Below, in pieces: positions 18,467 to 27,361 of a stretch of DNA of 64,000 nucleotides. The translations under genes were made by a program, and so were the position numbers. The stretch's first letter is position 1. The number at the start of each line of letters is the position of its first letter. The DNA is taken from positions 124,001-188,000 of the forward strand of contig CAKZYA010000060.1 of NCBI GenBank assembly GCA_937883755.1. Reading direction: 5' to 3'. The notes beneath the pieces were generated by a model that was given only the letters and a program-made list of their open reading frames with translations, was not told where the DNA came from and searched no databases. The stretch comes from an uncultured Flammeovirgaceae bacterium. GTDB lineage: Bacteria; Bacteroidota; Bacteroidia; Cytophagales; Cyclobacteriaceae.

Positions 18467-21113
18467 TTCTCAGAGAATCTACGGGGTTGGCGAGGGCTGC
18501 TTTGATCGTCTGATAACTGATCGTAAATAAGGTAATCAGTAAAGCCGAGAGTCCGGCTACAGCGAAAAGCCACCAAGAAATATCCGTGCGATATTCATAG
18601 ATCTGTAGCCAAGCGTTCAACAAATAATAGGTAATAGGAATGGAAATCAGCGAGGAGAAAATGACCAGTACTACAAAGTCTTTAGAGAGCATCCGCCATA
18701 AACTCAGTACTGACGCTCCCAACACTTTGCGGATACCAATTTCCTTCGTGCGTTGTTCGGCCAAAAAAGAAGCCAATCCAAACAAGCCTAAACAACTAAT
18801 GAATATGGCAAGAGTAGCAAAGAAACCGGCTAATGTACCAATGCGTTCTTCGGAAGCAAATTTTGCGGCATAGACCTCATCCACAAATTCGTAATCAAAG
18901 GGAGCAGAAGGTACTACCTCACTAAATACGGCTTCTATTTTTGGAAGTGCTTCGCTGGCACTGACGGCGGGATTTATTTTGATATGTACCCAAGGTACGT
19001 TGTCGGTAAGAAAGAAGAGGGCAGGGGGAATAGGTTCATAGGGTGAATGTCTGACCATATCCTTGACAACTCCCAGAATAGTGTACTCCTTTCCGCCTCT
19101 TCGGTCCCAGGTAAGTGTCTCTCCCAGAGGGTTCTCTAACTCCATGAGTTTTACCGCTGATTCACTGATCACGACCCCAGCTGTGTCCGAACGAAAGTCG
19201 CGAGAGAAGTTCCTGCCTTCTACCATCTCCCAGCCGATGGTACTACCAAACTCATGCGCTACATAGAACGTCTTAAAAATTGGATCAAAATCTGGTAGCT
19301 TACTTTTCCAACTAAACCCATTATTGTTATTCTGATTCTGGGTGACCGGCACCCCGGCACCAGCCATTTCAGACACCACTCCCGTACGAAGTAATTCATT
19401 TCTTAGCAGGTCGTATTTCCCAGCATACTCTTGGGTGGTCATCTTAAGAGTCATCAGCTCATTTTGGGAATAACCTACTGGACGGTTTTTAGCAAATTGA
19501 ATTTGCTGATAGACGATCAGGGTACCAATGATCAGTACTATAGAAATAGTGAATTGAAAAACGAGCAGTACTTTACGAGGCGTAGCGGCAAAACGACCCA
19601 CACGAAGTGTACCGAGGGTAACCCCACCCTTTAAGACTTTGATCGGTTGAAATGAAGATAAATAGAAGGCCGGATAACTTCCGGCAAGGAAAGCCGTACC
19701 TAGTGTGAAAACTAAGCAAGCTAACCAAAACCAAGGGTTCATCCATAGCAGATGGACGTTCTTATCCGCAACCTCGTTAAACCAAGGTAAAAGCAACTGA
19801 ACAAGTCCGATGGACAGTACAAAGGCAAACACAACGGTCAACAATGATTCGCTCAGAAACTGGTTGATCAATTGCTCCCGGACGGAGCCCATCGTTTTGC
19901 GAATACCGACTTCTTTGGCCCGCTTTTCGGACCGAGCCGTGCTCAGATTCACGAAATTAATACAGGCCAACAGCAGTACAAATACCCCAATCATCCCATA
20001 AAGCCAAACGAATTTCAGGGGGGCACTCATGATGGGTACTCCGTTTTCAAATTCGGAGTATAAATGCCATTTACTCATGGGGTGCAAGAAAAGCGTTGGT
20101 TCATGAGTAGCTCTTTCCTGGTCAATATATGGTAGCATAGCGTCTTGTATGCGAGCCGATACTTCGGCCACATCTACTTCGGGGAGCATTTGGACGTATA
20201 CAGTGACATTCCCCCCTCGCCAGGAATCAGGTTGTGCCCAAGGGTACTTTGAATAGAACAAATCAAAGGGAATAATATAATCAGTCCCATTCACGTAATC
20301 CGATCCGCTGAATTCAGCGTTATTTGGCAAATCTTCATACACCCCTGTTACCTGTAGGGTTGATTCTGTATCCATCGTAACGGTCTGACCCAGAGGCTCT
20401 TTGTTGCCAAAAAGTTTTTTGGCCAGCGTCGCTGACAGCAGAATAGAATTCAGTTCTTTCAACCCATCCCAGTGACCGTATACCATATTTAATGTAAGCA
20501 TCTCAGGAGCTTCGGGCTGCATATATAGGCCCGATTGAGAGAACTTTTTGTTGCCTGAAGCAATCACATGATCTCCAGTATAGGAGACACCCATCACAAC
20601 ATGCTCAAAGTAGTCACCGTAGGATGTTCGCAGAAGTTCTGCTAAGGCAAATGGTTGGCTATCAGAGGTATAAACTGTACCTCGGAACTGCTCTTTTATC
20701 ATCACTTTAGCAATCCGCTCATAGTTTTTATGGTACTTATTAAACGAAAGCTCATCCCATACCCATAAGCCAATCAGCATTACGACAGACATGCCGACTG
20801 CCAAGCCACTAATATTAATAAGTGAATAGCCTTTCTCTTTGAGAATGTTTCTCCAGCCAATTTTGAAATAGTTTTGAAACATAGCCATATGATTTACATA
20901 TTTTGTTCTATGAAATGGTCGAATAATCCCTGGCCTAAAAAGCAGTAAGATATCCAGGGAGAATCGAAGATTAGCCTGTTTTCTCCCAATTTTCTGTACT
21001 CGTTCCTCAAACAATTCCAGTAAGTCACCTTCAATGAAGGGATGTAAATCCGGATGGCAGAACCACCGGAAGAAACGGAGTAAAAAGTTCGGTGGCGAGG
21101 ACTGTTTATTCAT
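18459..21113 (-). CDS. Operon B orphan permease P4 (class delta body)
   Basis: The protein has 884 residues. The prefix LLRFFRWFCHPDLHPFIEGD has a small change to ELFEER. Met78 follows NHMA. The body (MFQNYFKIGWRNILKEKGYS; INISGLAVGMSVVMLIGLWV) forms a class of its own in operon B, though its first helix is related to P8 and P11. The FtsX core holds ACINFVNLSTARSEKRAKEVG and the second AEQRTKEIGIRKVLGAS. The first periplasmic domain is distinct (FVNGTDYIIPFDLF-like region). It sits mid-operon with 8-base overlaps at both ends. Function beyond the family description is unknown. Confidence 0.88.
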   Translation of the reverse strand: MNKQSSPPNFLLRFFRWFCHPDLHPFIEGDLLELFEERVQKIGRKQANLRFSLDILLLFRPGIIRPFHRTKYVNHMAMFQNYFKIGWRNILKEKGYSLINISGLAVGMSVVMLIGLWVWDELSFNKYHKNYERIAKVMIKEQFRGTVYTSDSQPFALAELLRTSYGDYFEHVVMGVSYTGDHVIASGNKKFSQSGLYMQPEAPEMLTLNMVYGHWDGLKELNSILLSATLAKKLFGNKEPLGQTVTMDTESTLQVTGVYEDLPNNAEFSGSDYVNGTDYIIPFDLFYSKYPWAQPDSWRGGNVTVYVQMLPEVDVAEVSARIQDAMLPYIDQERATHEPTLFLHPMSKWHLYSEFENGVPIMSAPLKFVWLYGMIGVFVLLLACINFVNLSTARSEKRAKEVGIRKTMGSVREQLINQFLSESLLTVVFAFVLSIGLVQLLLPWFNEVADKNVHLLWMNPWFWLACLVFTLGTAFLAGSYPAFYLSSFQPIKVLKGGVTLGTLRVGRFAATPRKVLLVFQFTISIVLIIGTLIVYQQIQFAKNRPVGYSQNELMTLKMTTQEYAGKYDLLRNELLRTGVVSEMAGAGVPVTQNQNNNNGFSWKSKLPDFDPIFKTFYVAHEFGSTIGWEMVEGRNFSRDFRSDTAGVVISESAVKLMELENPLGETLTWDRRGGKEYTILGVVKDMVRHSPYEPIPPALFFLTDNVPWVHIKINPAVSASEALPKIEAVFSEVVPSAPFDYEFVDEVYAAKFASEERIGTLAGFFATLAIFISCLGLFGLASFLAEQRTKEIGIRKVLGASVLSLWRMLSKDFVVLVIFSSLISIPITYYLLNAWLQIYEYRTDISWWLFAVAGLSALLITLFTISYQTIKAALANPVDSLRNE

Positions 21114-23709
21114 CGCTAAGGGTTTGAGCAGGATTTAGGCGAGCCGCTCTAATGGTTTGGGAACCAATCATTACCAAAGCTACTATCAGTACTCCGGCTA
21201 AGCCCAACAGTAATTCTCCCAGACTAATCGGTGAGTGATGAGCTACATTGGTAAGTATTACTCTGTCGAAGAATATGTAAGTAATAGGCAGAGCAATACT
21301 GGCAGAAATGATGAGTAGAAAGAAGAAGTTTTTGCTCAACAAATAAATCAAATTCATCTCTCCCGCCCCTAGCACCTTCCGAATGCTAATCTCCTTACGT
21401 TTGGTCTCAGTAGTGAATACCACCATCCCAAACAATCCAATAGAAGAAATAAATATCGCTAAGAATGCCAGAAAGCCAACTACCTTCACGATGACTATAT
21501 ACGGACTATAGGCACGCATAATTTGGTCATCGTAAAAACTTGCGTCTAAAGGGTGAACGGGATCTAATTCCTTCCAAGCTGTTTCAATACTTTCCAGTGT
21601 CTCAGGCCAATTGCTTTCAGCAATTTTTACATTGAGGTACCCGTCAGGGTTCTCTGAATAGCGGAAAACCACAGGTTTGATAGCATTTTCTAGGGTCTCG
21701 TAGTGAAAGTTCTCTACTACACCGACGATCTCGGTCTCGGTGCCATCTAGGGTGATAACTTCACCCAGCGCAGATGTAGGATCACCTCCGCCAATTCCAA
21801 ATCGCTCTACCAGCTTTTCGTTCACAATGGCTTCACTTTGTTGGCTGTTTGTGAAATTACGACCAGCCAGTAAAGTATACGCATGAAGCGGTACGTACTG
21901 TTCATCCACAAAATTTTGCCACACACTCGTTGAATCGTTCGGGTCATCATAGGTCAATTCAGCACTCCAGGCACTGCCCAGACTAGTTACTAAGGTGGAC
22001 TGTGAAATATTGCTTACCGCCGGAATTTCGGAAAGCTTATTCGTAAGAAGATCAGCGTCATTACCCTGCAAACTAACGTTTAATATATGTTCAGTCTCAA
22101 AGCCAAGGTCGAAGGATAGAAAGCTTCGGTATTGATAGTAGCCGATAATAGTAGCGGTGATGAAAATAAGTGAAAAGACGTACTGGATGACGATGAGCGA
22201 CTTACGCAAAGTGATCCTTTGAAAGGCCTGAAATGCCGGAAGTCCTTTCAGAACTTGTAGCACTTTCAGTTGAGAGAAGAATACAGCCGGAAAGACCCCA
22301 GCCATGATGCCGATTACTATTGCTAAAAGCCCAAAGGGTAACAGTAAGGAAACAGAAAGTTCAAGTTCTACCAGCCTGTCTATGTAGAAATGTAGGGCAA
22401 CAAACTGATCTTTCAATACCAAAAACAACCAAAACGAGCAAACTAGTGCTAGTAGCGATACAATGACCGCCTCCGTAATAAACTGGCCGATCACCTGAAT
22501 TTTCTTGGCCCCAACTACTTTACGTATACCTACTTCGCGAGAACGTTTTAATGCTCTCGCCATAGAGAGGTTCGCATAGTTAAAACAGGCCGAGAGAATA
22601 ACAATAAAGGTCAGGCCAATTACGATCCAAAGAGCGGTGCCATTCATCGTCCTATCTATGTCATTTACCAGACGGCTACCAATGGAAATATTGGTTAAAG
22701 GTTGTAGAGAGAGCATAAGTTTTCGGCCTTGAACCGCTGTATTTTCTGTGGCACTCAGTTGATCCAGGTTCGTTTGAAGAACTTCTACATCATGGCTTTC
22801 CGGAAGTGTGAGGTAGGTGTAATTCATAAAGAAGCTTTCCCAGCCAAAGGCATCTTCATCGGTACTTTGCTGTTGAAGCTCAAACGTAGCAAAGGATACT
22901 AACGCCTCAAATTGGAGATGAGAGCGTTTGGGAATAGCCCGCATGACTCCGGTAACTACATAATCAACCGTATCAAATTGTACCGATTGGCCAACCACAT
23001 CGGCTCTTCCAAATAGCTTCTGGGCAGATTCCTCCGTTAGCACCAAAGAATAGGGTTCATTCAGGGCAGTAGCTGGATCGCCCTGTATTAATGGATAGGT
23101 GAAAACATCAAAAAATGCCTGGTCAGCCCAAAATGCTTGTAAAGGTAATTTAACATCGCCCGCCGCTGCATCGCCGCTAAAACCTCTACGGAGTATCGTT
23201 AATTCTTCCACACCCGAAATAGTTTCTCGGATCTGATAACCCGCTTTTATTGAAGTGGATGCAAGGTTCATCGATGATCCATCATCCCGCTGGTTCGTTG
23301 TGATGACCCGATAAATACTGTCTTTTTTCTCATGAAAATCATCATACGATAGCAGGTCGGAAATAAAAGCAATCATCAGTAAACCCACCGACATACTAAC
23401 CGCCAGCCCCACAACATTGATAGTAGTGAAAAGCTTGTTTCGCGCCATGCTCCGGTACGAAGTCTTAAAATAATTCTTAAACATACTGTAGTGATTTAGT
23501 TGGTAAGCGCTACTTAGCGATTTTATAATATCCGGCCTAAAGAGAAGCGCTACATCGATGGCAAACTTAATGTTGGCTTTTCGTCTTCCTGATGCGTTCA
23601 CTCGCTCTTCGTAGAGTTCTAACAGGTCGCCTTCAATAAAAGGATGCAAGTTCGGGTGACAGAACCAGCGGAAGAATCTTAGCAGGTATTTGGGTGGTGA
23701 AGGTTTCAT
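21106..23709 (-). CDS. Operon B orphan permease P5 (class gamma body)
   Basis: The protein has 867 residues. The prefix is LLRFFRWFCHPNLHPFIEGD, with Met76 after NHYS. The body is class gamma (MFKNYFKTSYRSMARNKLFT; INVVGLAVSMSVGLLMIAFI), shared with P8. The FtsX cores read ACFNYANLSMARALKRSREV and TTETKRKEISIRKVLGAGEM, a variant in which GIRKV is replaced by SIRKV. The C-terminus is NPAQTLSDE, unlike the LRNE of most paralogues. The mini-permease P6 is the preceding gene, 3 bases away, so the usual overlap is missing at this junction. Confidence 0.88.
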   Translation of the reverse strand: MKPSPPKYLLRFFRWFCHPNLHPFIEGDLLELYEERVNASGRRKANIKFAIDVALLFRPDIIKSLSSAYQLNHYSMFKNYFKTSYRSMARNKLFTTINVVGLAVSMSVGLLMIAFISDLLSYDDFHEKKDSIYRVITTNQRDDGSSMNLASTSIKAGYQIRETISGVEELTILRRGFSGDAAAGDVKLPLQAFWADQAFFDVFTYPLIQGDPATALNEPYSLVLTEESAQKLFGRADVVGQSVQFDTVDYVVTGVMRAIPKRSHLQFEALVSFATFELQQQSTDEDAFGWESFFMNYTYLTLPESHDVEVLQTNLDQLSATENTAVQGRKLMLSLQPLTNISIGSRLVNDIDRTMNGTALWIVIGLTFIVILSACFNYANLSMARALKRSREVGIRKVVGAKKIQVIGQFITEAVIVSLLALVCSFWLFLVLKDQFVALHFYIDRLVELELSVSLLLPFGLLAIVIGIMAGVFPAVFFSQLKVLQVLKGLPAFQAFQRITLRKSLIVIQYVFSLIFITATIIGYYQYRSFLSFDLGFETEHILNVSLQGNDADLLTNKLSEIPAVSNISQSTLVTSLGSAWSAELTYDDPNDSTSVWQNFVDEQYVPLHAYTLLAGRNFTNSQQSEAIVNEKLVERFGIGGGDPTSALGEVITLDGTETEIVGVVENFHYETLENAIKPVVFRYSENPDGYLNVKIAESNWPETLESIETAWKELDPVHPLDASFYDDQIMRAYSPYIVIVKVVGFLAFLAIFISSIGLFGMVVFTTETKRKEISIRKVLGAGEMNLIYLLSKNFFFLLIISASIALPITYIFFDRVILTNVAHHSPISLGELLLGLAGVLIVALVMIGSQTIRAARLNPAQTLSDE

Positions 23710-23712
23710 TGG

Positions 23713-24759
23713 TTATCTATTTTTCAGAAAAATTGTGGGATTTGTTAAGGCCTTCCTAAAGGAATGATGATAAATGATAACCAAGGAAATAAATAGGGAT
23801 ACCATAAAAGCAAACATAATAGGCTTCAGAAAATCGAGGATTCTATCAAACATGCCATAAGGCTGATCTGATGCTTCATCTAAAAAACGAATATTCGTTA
23901 TGTAACCGGGATATATTTCTGACCAGAGTGTCTCAATAAACTGAAGTGTTTCTGCTACGTGGGCGGTTGCTATCTTAACAGTTATCCCCGTACACTTGGA
24001 AGAACTGTACTGAAGGATTAGCGGCTCAAGTTTACTGCCGAAGCTATCCGTCTGCACATCTTTAAGGACACCTTTGATCAACACGTTTTTACCTCCGACC
24101 GTAAAAGCCTTGCCGATAGCTACTTTCGGATTCTCTATTGCAAGAGTCTTGGTCAAGGCTTGGTTGACAATGACTTCAGACAGAGGATTATCCTTCGTAG
24201 CGGAAAAATTCGCTCCGGCCAGTAACGATTGTTTGAATCTGGGAATATACTGTTCATTGTCATAGCATATGGCTCCCTGTATTTTAACATCATCTCCTCC
24301 CTCCCCAGAAAATTGTACGGTACCAGCATTGAGTAGGGGGCCACCCCAACCAAAAGCCAAGCTAAGAATGTGGGGATGCTGTTTCAACCGCTGGTTGAAG
24401 TTACTCAGATTTCGAATCGTGTCTGGCAGTACGATAAACACGATTGTTCCGCTACCGAACCCCGGAAGGCTTACCGAGTTGATCTGATATAACACTATCA
24501 AGGCTATTGCGATTAGGAATTGAGCTCCTAACAGTCGGATGATGATCAAATTTCTTCGTAAAGAAGGCTCTTTAGGTTTGAGATGGCTGATCCGTTCTTT
24601 AAGAGCCAACCGAATGTCAACTCGCGTGTGCCCTTGTTGCTTACCCGGCTCTTCATAGCGTTCCAGCAGGTCGCCCTTAATAAAAGGGTGTAAGTCCGGG
24701 TCGCAGAACCAGCGGTTGAAACGCAGTAAAAAGTTCGGTGGAGTAGGGGGGCTATTCAT
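23713..24759 (-). CDS. Mini-permease P6: prefix plus one periplasmic domain, FtsX cores lost
   Basis: The protein has 348 residues where paralogues have about 870. The first 60 residues are an operon B prefix with several changes at conserved places (RFNRWFCDPDLHPFIKGDLL; ERYEEP). The sequence then jumps to a helix corresponding to the third or fourth membrane segment (LLGAQFLIAIALIVLYQI). A second-type periplasmic domain follows (EQYIPRFKQSLLAGANF, closest to P5), then one terminal helix and a KALTNPTIFLKNR end. The first MacB domain and both FtsX cores are absent. The frame is open from the canonical 8-base overlap start to a normal-looking end, so it may be expressed as a two-helix protein or be a decaying gene. 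Confidence 0.75.
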   Translation of the reverse strand: MNSPPTPPNFLLRFNRWFCDPDLHPFIKGDLLERYEEPGKQQGHTRVDIRLALKERISHLKPKEPSLRRNLIIIRLLGAQFLIAIALIVLYQINSVSLPGFGSGTIVFIVLPDTIRNLSNFNQRLKQHPHILSLAFGWGGPLLNAGTVQFSGEGGDDVKIQGAICYDNEQYIPRFKQSLLAGANFSATKDNPLSEVIVNQALTKTLAIENPKVAIGKAFTVGGKNVLIKGVLKDVQTDSFGSKLEPLILQYSSSKCTGITVKIATAHVAETLQFIETLWSEIYPGYITNIRFLDEASDQPYGMFDRILDFLKPIMFAFMVSLFISLVIIYHHSFRKALTNPTIFLKNR

Positions 24760-27361
24760 TTTTGAGGGAATCTACGGGGTTAGCGAGGGCAGCTTTGATG
24801 GATTGTACGCTTAAGGTTGTCCAGGCTACCAAAAGCGTTAGCAGTCCGGCACTGATAAAAAACCACCATGTGATATCTACTCGGTAAGCAAATTTTTCCA
24901 ACCACTGGCTAGAGATGAGGTAGCTTATGGGCAGGGCTACGATAATGGCAATGAGCACCATTTTGGTGAGTTCAGTACTCAGCAATCCGATAATGCCAAA
25001 TACGCTAGCTCCTAATACTTTACGAATACCAATTTCTTTCACCTTTCGCTCGGCGGTGAAAGCGGCTAAGCCGAATAGCCCCAAACAGGAAATAATAATC
25101 GCTAGGCTAGCAAAGTATTTGGATAGGGTAGAGACCCGCTGTTCGGCTGCGTAGAGGGCTTGATAGTCCTGGTCTAAAAATCGGTAATCGAGCGGGAGCC
25201 CCTGATTATAGTCTTGGTAAAATTGGCTAATTCTATTAATAGTAGCTGGTTCTGATCCAGCACTAAGCTTCACTAAAATAGTACGTCCATTCGGATAGCA
25301 TTGGATAAAGCAAGGTTTTATGGGTTCATACAGTGATTCAAAATGAAAGTTTTTCGTCACCCCGATGATTTCCCTCTCTTTCCCCCAAAGCGTAATCGTT
25401 TTTCCCACAGGATCGGTGAGTCCCATCGCAGCAATAGCTTCTTCATTGAAAATAATTTTCGAGCTGTCGGAACCGAATTCTTGGTTGAATGAGCGTCCGG
25501 CGACCATCTCTATATCCAAAAGCTCGATTAATCCGTAATCTCCTTCCAAGTTAGCAAATTGGATACGCTCTTCCGGGTTCTTTCCTTCCCAATCTAGTGC
25601 TCCAGTGCCTCCGTGTACCCCCAATAGATCGTGTCCAAAGGTTGCTGCGTTGACTACATCTGGTAGATTTTTTATCTCTCGCAAAAATGTTTCTAGACTG
25701 TTGGTTAGCTTCCCTTCTCGTTTGAAAGTAATAATGCTCTCTTTATCGTATCCTAGATTCTTTTTCTGAATAAACTCGAATTGCTGATAGACAATCAGTA
25801 CTCCTACAATCAGCAGTACGGATATGATAAATTGAAAAACTACTAATCCTTTCCACATCCAGGCTTGACCTGTTGCTGCTGGTAGCTTTCCTTTCAAAAC
25901 CGCTGCGGGTCTAAAGTGGGAAAGATAAAGTGCCGGGTAGGCACCGGCGATAAGACCAGTCATCAGACTGATAGCAAAAGCGGGGCCTATAAGTGGGAAG
26001 AAAGAAGTCCAAGAGAAGTGTTTGTCAGTAATTTCATTAAACAAAGGCAGTAAGAGTCCAACTAATCCCAAAGCGATGGTCAACGAAAGGAATGCCATCA
26101 GGGTTGAATCACTCAGGAATTGAATAATAAGGGTTTTTCGGTGAGCACCTACGGATTTCTTTACTCCGATTTCTTTCAGTCTACGGGTGGCTCTAGCGAC
26201 GGATAAATTCGTAAAATTGATACCGGCAATAATCAGTATGAATAAGCCTACGACAGAAAATAATCGCACATATTCAATTCTTCCACCGGCTACCACACCG
26301 TTTTCGTATTGACTGTGGAGGTATCTATCCGAATAGGGCTGAAGAAATAAGGTGGAGCGTGACGGTTCGTGCTTGGTTTGAATGAAGTCGGCAATTTTAC
26401 GATTAAAGTCAACGACATTCGTGCCTTCCTTTAGAGCGACATAGGTGCTAGGGTTACTATTCCCCCAGTTTTCCAGATTCAATCGGGATACGTTGGTGTC
26501 AAAAAATAATTCATACGTAAAGAGTATATCAAATTGAGCGGTAGAAGAGGCTGGTGGCTTCTCAAAAATGCCGGAAATTTGATAGGAACCACTGTACTGA
26601 TCATGATCCCAAATGACGATTTTTCCGATAATATCCTCGGTGTCAGGGAACAGGTTGTTAGCCAATTCATCCGATAACATCACTGAGTACTTATCGGATA
26701 ATACCTGATCTTGCTCACCCTTCAGAATAGTCCACGAAAAAACATCAAAATAGTCTTGGTCTACAAACTGACTGGATGCTTTTAGATGCGTATCATTAAA
26801 TGAAATGATTCCTTGCCCATAATTGAAACGAGAGGGTGGTACTACGGCCGTAGCATGTTCTACTTCAGGCATTTCTTCTGCTATAGCCTTCGCCAAAAGT
26901 GCCGGGGTGCCTTCACTAGTTTCAATACGATCCCCCATCGGGAAATTGTGCATGACTTGGTAAAGCCGGGTATCTTTCTGGTGAAACGTATCTATACTCA
27001 GTTCACTGTGAATCCATAAGTAGATTAGCAGCGCGCTGGCTAATCCGGTGGAGAGGCCAATAAGATTAATGGCAAATGAGGTCTTATACCTGCTAAAATG
27101 CCGAAAGGTGATAGTGAGGTTGTGACGTAACATGGCGGTAGTGTTAGAAGCGGGGCGGGGGGTAAACGGTTTAATAATTCCGGGCCGGAAAAGCAGCAAG
27201 ACATCCAGTGCGAACTGAATACTCGCTTTCCTTTGTCCTTTCTTCATCACCCGCTCTTCGTACAATTCCAACAGATCACCCTCAATAAAGGGATGTAGCT
27301 CCGGGTGACAGAACCAGCGGAAGAATCTTAGCAGGTATTTGGGTGGTGAGGACTTATTCAT
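24752..27361 (-). CDS. Operon B orphan permease P7 (class alpha body)
   Basis: The protein has 869 residues. The prefix is LLRFFRWFCHPELHPFIEGD, with Met77 preceded by SNTTA, the one operon B member lacking the NH pair. The body is class alpha (MLRHNLTITFRHFSRYKTSF), like P2 and P9. The first FtsX core is AGINFTNLSVARATRRLKEI, where the usual ACINFMN reads AGINFTN. The second core is TAERKVKEIGIRKVLGASVF, and the end is NPVDSLKNE. The stop overlaps the P6 start, and the start overlaps the P8 stop, by 8 bases each. It and P8 look like a repeat of the P9-P8 class order. Confidence 0.88.
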   Translation of the reverse strand: MNKSSPPKYLLRFFRWFCHPELHPFIEGDLLELYEERVMKKGQRKASIQFALDVLLLFRPGIIKPFTPRPASNTTAMLRHNLTITFRHFSRYKTSFAINLIGLSTGLASALLIYLWIHSELSIDTFHQKDTRLYQVMHNFPMGDRIETSEGTPALLAKAIAEEMPEVEHATAVVPPSRFNYGQGIISFNDTHLKASSQFVDQDYFDVFSWTILKGEQDQVLSDKYSVMLSDELANNLFPDTEDIIGKIVIWDHDQYSGSYQISGIFEKPPASSTAQFDILFTYELFFDTNVSRLNLENWGNSNPSTYVALKEGTNVVDFNRKIADFIQTKHEPSRSTLFLQPYSDRYLHSQYENGVVAGGRIEYVRLFSVVGLFILIIAGINFTNLSVARATRRLKEIGVKKSVGAHRKTLIIQFLSDSTLMAFLSLTIALGLVGLLLPLFNEITDKHFSWTSFFPLIGPAFAISLMTGLIAGAYPALYLSHFRPAAVLKGKLPAATGQAWMWKGLVVFQFIISVLLIVGVLIVYQQFEFIQKKNLGYDKESIITFKREGKLTNSLETFLREIKNLPDVVNAATFGHDLLGVHGGTGALDWEGKNPEERIQFANLEGDYGLIELLDIEMVAGRSFNQEFGSDSSKIIFNEEAIAAMGLTDPVGKTITLWGKEREIIGVTKNFHFESLYEPIKPCFIQCYPNGRTILVKLSAGSEPATINRISQFYQDYNQGLPLDYRFLDQDYQALYAAEQRVSTLSKYFASLAIIISCLGLFGLAAFTAERKVKEIGIRKVLGASVFGIIGLLSTELTKMVLIAIIVALPISYLISSQWLEKFAYRVDITWWFFISAGLLTLLVAWTTLSVQSIKAALANPVDSLKNE

